From Desulfuromonadaceae bacterium UBA6124 (GTDB lineage Bacteria; Desulfobacterota; Desulfuromonadia; Desulfuromonadales; Trichloromonadaceae), in NCBI GenBank assembly GCA_002423365.1, contig DIVU01000242.1:4619-14544 (forward strand): a stretch of 9,926 bases of DNA, read 5' to 3'. Positions 5,352 through 9,926 of this stretch are shown here, piece after piece. Position numbers and translations under genes: made by a program. The notes beneath the pieces were generated by a model. It was not told the DNA's origin. It searched no databases and saw only the letters and a list, made by a program, of their open reading frames with translations. How positions within the stretch are numbered: position 1 is the stretch's first letter; each line of letters begins with the position of its first letter.

Positions 5352-6502
5352 GGGGCGCCGCGCCTTTGCCGGTTAGGACGGACCAAGGCCAGGCCCGAGA
5401 GGAGTGCGCCGCCGCCGATGGCGAAGATCAGTTCGAGCCCGCCCCATTCGCCCAGGTAACCGAGAATCACGGCCCCGGCGAAGGCGCCGGTGTCGATGCC
5501 GCCGGTGAAGATGCCGGTGATCTTGCCCCGATTCTGGGCCGGTTCGTCGCGCAGCGCCAGGGCGTTGAGGGTGGGAAAGAGCAGCCCGTGCCCGGCGCCG
5601 GCGAGAAACCCGGCGGCGAAAAAGGCCGGACCGCTCTCCACGAAGATCAAGGCCAGCAGTCCGCCGGCGGTGATCACCAGGGCGTAGGGGAGGATACGAC
5701 CCTCGCCGATGCGGTCCGCCAGACGTCCCCCGACCAGGCGTATGAGGACCGCGGCGGTGGAGTAGGCGATGAAGTAGAGGGAGACGAAGGGCAAGCTCCT
5801 GGCCTGGGCCAGGGGCGCGACAAAATTCCCCGAGGCCGCCAGGCCGAAGCCGAAGAGCAACGAGAGCATGGCGATGGCGAGGTGCTTGTGCCTCCCGAGC
5901 AGGGTAAAGAAGCCGGGGCCGGGCTGCTGTTCCCGGGGGACGTAGGTGTCGGCGAGGCTCAGGGTGATGAGCAGGGCGACCAGGGCGGGCAGGCCGGCGG
6001 CGATGAAGAAGGCGTCGAAACCGTAGCGGCGCAGGACGATTTCACCGATCAGCGGGCCGATGGCAGTGCCGATCAGCCCCGAGGCGCCGAAGATGCCGAT
6101 CCCTTCGTTGAGCCGTCCCGGCGGGATGATGTCGGCGACGAAGGTGAAGATGGCGGTGAAGCAGATGGCCAGGCCGACGCCGTGGACGATGCGCAGGGCG
6201 AGCAGCGGCAGGTAGAAGTCCGCCAGATCCCCGGCGAAGGTCAGGTAGAAGATGGGCATGACGGCCATGATCAGGCAGCCGATGAGATAACTCTTTTTGC
6301 GCCCCAGCCGGTCGATCATGTTCGCCACCCAGGGGCGACAGAGGGCCGAGGCCAGGGCGAAGCCCCCCATGATCAGGCCGATGTCGCTTTTGTCGCCGCC
6401 ATGCTCGGTGATGAAGAGGGGGAAGAGATAGAAGGCGCCGAAGCTCGAGACGGTGCAAAAGTTGGCCAGGAACATGGCCACGAAAGCGGGGGTGTAGAGC
6501 AT
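5348..6502 (-). CDS. Major facilitator superfamily transporter
   Basis: A 384-residue inner-membrane protein with about 12 hydrophobic helices. The MFS motif A between helices 2 and 3 is NMIDRLGRKKSYLIG (residues 61-75), and its half-repeat copy is GGRLADRIGEGRI (258-270). GLIGTAIGPLIG (142-153) in helix 5 resembles motif C of proton antiporters, so drug or metabolite efflux is more likely than uptake; the substrate is unknown. The open frame runs upstream to 6751, but the ATG at 6500-6502 is chosen because homology-like sequence starts there (MLYTPAFVAMFLANF), a promoter lies just upstream and the longer form would overlap the divergent gene. The GAGGA site is rather far (11 bases). Confidence 0.9.
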   Translation of the reverse strand: MLYTPAFVAMFLANFCTVSSFGAFYLFPLFITEHGGDKSDIGLIMGGFALASALCRPWVANMIDRLGRKKSYLIGCLIMAVMPIFYLTFAGDLADFYLPLLALRIVHGVGLAICFTAIFTFVADIIPPGRLNEGIGIFGASGLIGTAIGPLIGEIVLRRYGFDAFFIAAGLPALVALLITLSLADTYVPREQQPGPGFFTLLGRHKHLAIAMLSLLFGFGLAASGNFVAPLAQARSLPFVSLYFIAYSTAAVLIRLVGGRLADRIGEGRILPYALVITAGGLLALIFVESGPAFFAAGFLAGAGHGLLFPTLNALALRDEPAQNRGKITGIFTGGIDTGAFAGAVILGYLGEWGGLELIFAIGGGALLSGLALVRPNRQRRGAP

Positions 6503-6542
6503 ACGCAGTGCAATCCTCAGGAAAAGCCGTGTTCGGCCACTC

Positions 6543-6571
6543 TTTATAGGCCTTGCCTCCTCCGCCGTCAA
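6543..6571 (-). promoter_or_regulatory. Sigma-70 promoter of the MFS gene
   Basis: TTGACG (6566-6571), a 17-bp spacer and TATAAA (6543-6548) on the minus strand. The predicted start is near 6536, about 34 bases before the ATG. The same TTGACG-17-TATAxx layout precedes the dnaJ-like gene. Confidence 0.75.
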
Positions 6572-6604
6572 TAGCCAAGACCGCCGGTGCAGACCAAGTA
6601 CACC

Positions 6605-6634
6605 TTGGCGAATGCCCGGGAATGATGTTATGCT
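6605..6634 (+). promoter_or_regulatory. Candidate promoter of the SHOCT gene
   Basis: TTGGCG (6605-6610), an 18-bp spacer and TATGCT (6629-6634) extended by TGT at 6626-6628. The predicted start near 6641 supports translation from the ATG at 6693 rather than from the earlier in-frame ATGs at 6612 or 6630. Confidence 0.5.
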
Positions 6635-6692
6635 GGTGCGCGATTTTAACCCGGCCCTTGCGGGCCGCTCACGGAGCCGAAAAACGACTTTT

Positions 6693-7220
6693 ATGAAGAG
6701 TGAAAAGCCAGAAAAGAAGAAAGAAGACAAGGGCTTGTTCAGCGGGGTCATGGTCGCTTACCTGGTCCTGCTGCTGCATGTGTTGCTGCTGGTGCTGGTG
6801 GCGGTGGCGGTCGTCTTTTTCCGGGGGGTGGTTGAATACATGCCCTGGATTCTCGGCGGCGGCTTCGCCCTGATCCTCCTCTCCGGCTATCTCTTTTTTC
6901 GCAAGTTCCGCAAAAACGCCGAAAAACTCCGCGAGGTCCTCAGAGATCCGGTTTTTCGCGACCGGGCGGTGGAGGTCAAGCTCTTCGGCGGCGTTGCCTC
7001 GTTGCGGCTGGGTCAGCCGGTGGCGAGCGGCAACCCGGCGGAACCGATCCTGCTCGATCGGGTGCCGGTGATGCAGCTCGAAGATCCCGAAGCCCAGCGC
7101 CTGCGTCGTCTCGACCAACTGGTGCGCCTGCTCGATCAGGGGCTGATCAGCCCCGAGGAATTTGGCCGGCTGAAGAACGAGCTCCTTGCCGACCCGACGA
7201 TGCCCATCATCAATCCCTGA
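6693..7220 (+). CDS. Two-helix membrane protein with C-terminal SHOCT-like domain
   Basis: A 175-residue protein: a charged N-terminus (MKSEKPEKKKEDKG), two membrane helices at about 19-43 and 50-70, a cytoplasmic middle part and a C-terminal LRRLDQLVRLLDQGLISPEEF (137-157, continuing GRLKNELL). That end matches the short SHOCT module (LxxLxxLxxxGxISxEEFxxxKxxLL), often found at the end of membrane proteins and thought to aid oligomerisation. The function is unknown. The ATG at 6693 is the start that fits the predicted promoter and a normal N-terminus, but its ribosome site is poor (GGAG 16 bases away), so the start is uncertain. It is divergent from the MFS gene; hemG follows after 59 bases and may be co-transcribed. 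Confidence 0.75.
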   Translation: MKSEKPEKKKEDKGLFSGVMVAYLVLLLHVLLLVLVAVAVVFFRGVVEYMPWILGGGFALILLSGYLFFRKFRKNAEKLREVLRDPVFRDRAVEVKLFGGVASLRLGQPVASGNPAEPILLDRVPVMQLEDPEAQRLRRLDQLVRLLDQGLISPEEFGRLKNELLADPTMPIINP

Positions 7221-7279
7221 CCCGCCTTCCCGAACCCCGAGAGGGGACGAAAGGTGGCCTTTTTCCGAGGAGCGTCGAC

Positions 7280-8686
7280 ATGACCCGCGTTGCGATTATC
7301 GGGGCCGGTATTTCCGGCCTTTCCGTTGCCTATGCCATCGAACAGGAAGCCCGGGCCGAAGGTCTAGAAGTGAGCACGGTGGTGCTCGAAAAGAAAGAGC
7401 GCACCGGCGGCAAGGTGTTGAGCATCCAGGAAGAGGGATTTCTCTGCGAGTGGGGGCCCAACGGCTTTCTCGACAGCAAGCCGATGACCCTGGAGCTGTG
7501 CGACAAGCTTGGCATCCGCGAGCGCCTGCTGCGCTCCGACGACAACGCCCGCAAGCGCTTCATCTATTCCGGCGCCGAACTGCACCGGTTGCCGGAAAAC
7601 GGCCCCTCCTTCCTGAAATCCAAGCTCATCTCCTGGCCCGGCAAAGTGCGTCTGGCCGGGGAATTGCTGGTTCCCACCGCCACCGGCGACTCCGACGAGA
7701 CCCTCGCCGACTTCGGCCGTCGTCGGCTCGGCGCCGAGGCCCTCGACAAGCTGATCGCGCCGATGGTCTCCGGCATCTTCGCCGGCGACCCGGAAACCAT
7801 GAGCCTGAAAAGCTGCTTTCCCCGCATCTATCAGCTGGAGCGGGAATACGGCGGTCTGCTCAAGGCGATGGTCAAGATGGCCAAGAAGAAGCGCCAGGAA
7901 CGCAAGGCGGGGAAGGTGGTGGCGAGCGCGGCCGGTCCCGGCGGGGTGCTGACCTCTTTCACCGGCGGGATTCAGGAATTGACCGACCGCACGGCCGCCG
8001 CCCTGACCGGCGAGGTCCGCACCGGCGCGGCGGTTGTCGCGATCGTTAAAAAGTCCGACGGATTCGAACTTAAACTTGCCGACGGCGGCAGCCTCGACGC
8101 GGAAATCGTCGTCAGCGCCGCCCCTGCCCATGCCCTGGCGGGGATGGTCGAGGAACTGGACGGGGGGATGAGCGCGATCCTGCGGGAGATTCCCTACGCG
8201 CCGATGAACGTGGTCTGCTTCGGCTATGAGCGGGAGAAGATCGCTCGCGACCTCGACGGCTTCGGCTACCTGATCCCGAAAAAGGAAGGCAAGTCGATTC
8301 TCGGCACCCTCTGGGATTCGAGCATCTTCCCCAACCGGGCCCCGGCGGGCAAGGTGCTGCTGCGTTCGATGATGGGCGGGGCGACCAATCCCGGCGCTAT
8401 CGCCCTGAGTGAGGATGAGGTCAAGTCCCGGGTGATGGTCGATCTCAAGGAAATCATGGGGATCTCCGTCGCGCCTGATTTCGTGCGCATCTTCCGCCAC
8501 GAACAGGCGATTCCCCAGTACACCGTCGGCCACGGTCGGCGCCTGGCGGCGCTGGACGAGCGCCTGGCCGCCTGTCCGGGGCTGGTCTTCACCGGCAATT
8601 CCTTCTACGGCGTCGGCCTCAACGACTGCGTCAACGCCTCGAACCAGGCGGCGGCCAAGGTGCTGTCCCTGCTGCGGCGGAAGTGA
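7280..8686 (+). CDS. hemG: Protoporphyrinogen oxidase, HemG/HemY FAD type
   Basis: A 468-residue flavoenzyme that oxidises protoporphyrinogen IX to protoporphyrin IX, the penultimate step of haem synthesis. The N-terminal dinucleotide fold is VAIIGAGISGLSVAYAIE (GAGISG at 8-13), followed by EKKERTGGKVLS and EWGPNGFLDSKP. The middle has IAPMVSGIFAGDPETMSLKS, a typical HemY motif. The C-terminal FAD segment is LVFTGNSFYGVGLNDCVNAS. The length matches the family. GAGGAG lies seven bases before the ATG. This is the oxygen-using fold of HemY, though in anaerobes other acceptors are presumed. No other haem gene is adjacent in the window. The name follows common use for this family (hemY in Bacillus). 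Confidence 0.95.
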   Translation: MTRVAIIGAGISGLSVAYAIEQEARAEGLEVSTVVLEKKERTGGKVLSIQEEGFLCEWGPNGFLDSKPMTLELCDKLGIRERLLRSDDNARKRFIYSGAELHRLPENGPSFLKSKLISWPGKVRLAGELLVPTATGDSDETLADFGRRRLGAEALDKLIAPMVSGIFAGDPETMSLKSCFPRIYQLEREYGGLLKAMVKMAKKKRQERKAGKVVASAAGPGGVLTSFTGGIQELTDRTAAALTGEVRTGAAVVAIVKKSDGFELKLADGGSLDAEIVVSAAPAHALAGMVEELDGGMSAILREIPYAPMNVVCFGYEREKIARDLDGFGYLIPKKEGKSILGTLWDSSIFPNRAPAGKVLLRSMMGGATNPGAIALSEDEVKSRVMVDLKEIMGISVAPDFVRIFRHEQAIPQYTVGHGRRLAALDERLAACPGLVFTGNSFYGVGLNDCVNASNQAAAKVLSLLRRK

Positions 8687-8706
8687 TGCTGAGACTCAGC
8701 GGTTTT
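8687..8706 (+). terminator. Possible hemG terminator overlapping the def 3' end
   Basis: GCTGAG-A-CTCAGC (8688-8700) followed by GGTTTTT, starting two bases after the hemG stop. The stem is short, with 5 bp once a 3-base loop is allowed. It overlaps the last codon and stop of the convergent deformylase gene. Confidence 0.4.
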
Positions 8707-9199
8707 TGCGGCGGAAGACGTCGGTCTTGAGGTTGGAAACGCGGTCGAGAAAGAGCATGCCGTCGAGGTGATCGAGTTCATGCTGGATGGCGACCGCCTC
8801 GAAGCCGCTGGCGCGGAAAACCTGATCGCGCCCCTCGCGGTCGAGAAACTGGACGAGGATGTTTTGCGCGCGCGTCACGTTGCCGGTGAAGTCGGGGACG
8901 CTCATACACCCCTCGCGCATCGTTTCGCAGCCTTCCCGTTCGAGGATTTCCGGGTTGACCATGACCATCAGGCCATGGTTGTTCTCCTTGCCGAGCTTAC
9001 TGTGGGAGACATCGACCACCACCACCCGGCGGCAGTCGCCGATCTGCGGCGCGGCCACTCCCACCGAGTGACCGGCGGCGACCATGGTGTCGATGAGATC
9101 CTGAATCAATGATTGCACGTCATCGTCCAACTCCGCGACGGGGGCGCAGACGGTTTTCAGCCGGGGATCGGGGTAGGTCAGTATTTCCTTGACGGCCAT
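8696..9199 (-). CDS. def: Peptide deformylase
   Basis: A 167-residue metalloenzyme that removes the formyl group from the N-terminal methionine of new proteins at the ribosome. All three family motifs are present: HSVGVAAPQIG (44-54), EGCMS (96-100, metal ligand Cys98) and HELDH (140-144, ligands His140 and His144, catalytic Glu141). The length is normal for the family. GGTGGAG lies before the ATG, inside the end of the ACT gene, whose stop is 3 bases upstream, so the two are co-transcribed. The usual fmt partner is not seen downstream; hemG converges on it with a 9-base gap. Confidence 0.96.
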   Translation of the reverse strand: MAVKEILTYPDPRLKTVCAPVAELDDDVQSLIQDLIDTMVAAGHSVGVAAPQIGDCRRVVVVDVSHSKLGKENNHGLMVMVNPEILEREGCETMREGCMSVPDFTGNVTRAQNILVQFLDREGRDQVFRASGFEAVAIQHELDHLDGMLFLDRVSNLKTDVFRRKNR

Positions 9200-9202
9200 G
9201 AA

Positions 9203-9742
9203 TCAGAGCTCCACCGGGGTGATGGAGCGGACCGAGATGTCCACGTGCAGTTCCCCTTTCAGGCGGTTCATGATCTCTTTCAGCTCCGTTTCCTCCACCC
9301 CGGCCGGCAGCACCACTTCGAGCATCATCACGTAGACCGGGCGGGCTTCCGTGCCGATGAGCTTGGTGTTAAGGTCGGTGATGTTGACTTGGCGGTCGCC
9401 GAGCTCCTTGGCGACGCGGTAGACGATCCCCGGTTTGTCGGCGCCGTAGACGGAGATCAGGCAGATTTCCCCGGGCAGTTGCGGGCGCTGTTCGCCGCCC
9501 GGCTTGAGGGTGCGGATGAAGACCGACAGCCCGCTCTCCTCCAGGGGCGCGAAGGCATCGCCGAAATCGCTCTTGTCCTTGATCTCCGGATTGGAGATGA
9601 TGAGGATCATGGAGAACTGGCCGCCCAGGATCGAAGAGCTGGAGTCGGCGATGTTGCAGCCAAGATGATAAAGGATTTCAGTGACTTGCGAAACGATGCC
9701 GGCGCGGTCGCGGCCGATGATGGTCAGGGCGAAATGGCTCAT
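9203..9742 (-). CDS. Double ACT-domain regulatory protein, GcvR-like
   Basis: A 179-residue protein of two ACT domains, about 4-80 (FALTIIGRDRAGIVSQVTEI) and 93-172 (EICLISVYGADKPGIVYRVA then NITDLNTK). The GxDxxGIV ligand-loop pattern occurs in both (GRDRAGIV, GADKPGIV), so both halves could bind an amino acid or similar ligand. The two-ACT layout with no other domain matches GcvR-type regulators and their uncharacterised relatives. No DNA-binding or catalytic domain is present, so it should act on a partner. CGGAG lies five bases before the ATG. It is the first gene of an operon with def. Confidence 0.88.
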   Translation of the reverse strand: MSHFALTIIGRDRAGIVSQVTEILYHLGCNIADSSSSILGGQFSMILIISNPEIKDKSDFGDAFAPLEESGLSVFIRTLKPGGEQRPQLPGEICLISVYGADKPGIVYRVAKELGDRQVNITDLNTKLIGTEARPVYVMMLEVVLPAGVEETELKEIMNRLKGELHVDISVRSITPVEL

Positions 9743-9790
9743 GGCGTCTCCGTGAAAAGGGGATGGGGGCCGGTGGAAACCGACGAAGGC

Positions 9791-9838
9791 TTGTCCTGCG
9801 ATCGGTTTTCTTCTAGCATGGTTCCTGAAAAATTGCCA
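9791..9838. promoter_or_regulatory. Overlapping divergent promoters, ACT-def and release-factor-like genes
   Basis: Plus strand: TTGTCC (9791-9796), a 17-bp spacer and TAGCAT (9814-9819). Minus strand: TGGCAA (9833-9838), a 17-bp spacer and TAGAAG (9810-9815) with an upstream TGC. The two -10 boxes overlap by two bases, so the promoters would compete. All four hexamers are imperfect. Confidence 0.35.
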
Positions 9839-9852
9839 GCAGGAGGGCCGCG

Positions 9853-9926
9853 GTGACTGACGAAACCCCTTTGTACGACGAAAAGGATCTGGTCTTCAGC
9901 TACTTCAAGTCCTCCGGACCGGGTGG
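9853..9926 (+). CDS. Release-factor-like (RF-1 domain) protein, start only
   Basis: A GTG start with a perfect AGGAGG six bases upstream (9841-9846). The 24 complete codons read MTDETPLYDEKDLVFSYFKS and then SGPG, with a further partial G. SSGPGG is the start of the SSGPGGQ motif of class I release-factor-type domains, whose GGQ triggers peptidyl-tRNA hydrolysis. With only about 17 residues before it, this should be a short codon-independent RF-like protein (ArfB/PrfH/C12orf65-type) and not RF1 or RF2. The glutamine lies just beyond the window. Confidence 0.75.
   Translation, partial: MTDETPLYDEKDLVFSYFKSSGPG

Noticed and set aside
5366..6574. 402-codon plus-strand open frame opposite the MFS gene
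   Set aside because: It is antisense to a clear 12-helix transporter and is rich in G, E, D and Q, as expected of the complement of hydrophobic codons in GC-rich DNA. It has no domain.
7235..7264. CCCC-GAGA-GGGG and AAAGG-TGG-CCTTTTT between the SHOCT gene and hemG
   Set aside because: The stems are 4-5 bp and the T-run runs straight into the hemG ribosome site. Too weak to call a terminator, so co-transcription remains possible.
7364..8533. 389-codon minus-strand open frame opposite hemG
   Set aside because: The plus strand has intact HemG motifs. The antisense frame has no motif or ribosome site of note.
1..9926. CRISPR arrays, tRNA or rRNA genes
   Set aside because: No regularly spaced repeats, cloverleaf-like segments or rRNA-like conserved stretches were seen on either strand.

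Overview
The window looks like chromosomal DNA of a GC-rich anaerobic delta-proteobacterium of the Desulfuromonas/Geobacter type. This is inferred from protein style (hemerythrin and CxxC/Fe-S stress genes, a HemG-type protoporphyrinogen oxidase, a standalone PAS protein) and from promoter and ribosome-site style; no marker gene fixes the species. Gene density is high. There is no rRNA, tRNA or CRISPR.

Layout. (1) Positions 1-541, minus: start of a YbiT-like ABC-F ATPase, cut by the window edge, with an intrinsic-terminator-like hairpin in its leader. (2) Positions 705-2630, minus: a tight four-gene operon. In transcription order it holds a DUF1858-like redox-disulfide protein, a frameshifted CGCPGS/VPCC cysteine protein, a hemerythrin and a secreted repeat protein. 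A TGACC-AG-GGTCA palindrome of HcpR/FNR type is centred exactly 41.5 bp upstream of the transcription start predicted from a TATTCT -10 box. (3) Positions 2821-3909, plus: a standalone PAS protein and a HEAT-repeat protein. (4) Positions 3910-4393: gene-free apart from a decayed insertion-sequence end (63 in-frame transposase codons and three copies of a TTTGTCAG..TCTGA motif in large hairpins). It lies between the HEAT stop codon and what looks like that gene's terminator. (5) Positions 4394-5287, minus: a CbpA/DnaJ-type co-chaperone. (6) Positions 5348-6502, minus: an MFS transporter, divergent from (7) a two-helix SHOCT membrane protein at 6693-7220 and hemG at 7280-8686, both plus. (8) Positions 8696-9742, minus: a GcvR-like double-ACT protein followed by peptide deformylase. 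(9) From 9853, plus: start of a release-factor-like protein ending at SSGPGG at the window edge.

The most coherent unit is the 705-2630 operon. The proposed HcpR-type site, a redox-disulfide protein of the kind associated with hybrid cluster protein, a cysteine-rich protein and a hemerythrin all point to nitrosative or oxidative stress handling. Ending the operon with a secreted, internally duplicated CHC protein is the least explained part. Most other genes are housekeeping: translation (ABC-F, deformylase, release-factor-like), chaperone and haem synthesis. Several have recognisable sigma-70 promoters with 17-18 bp spacers.
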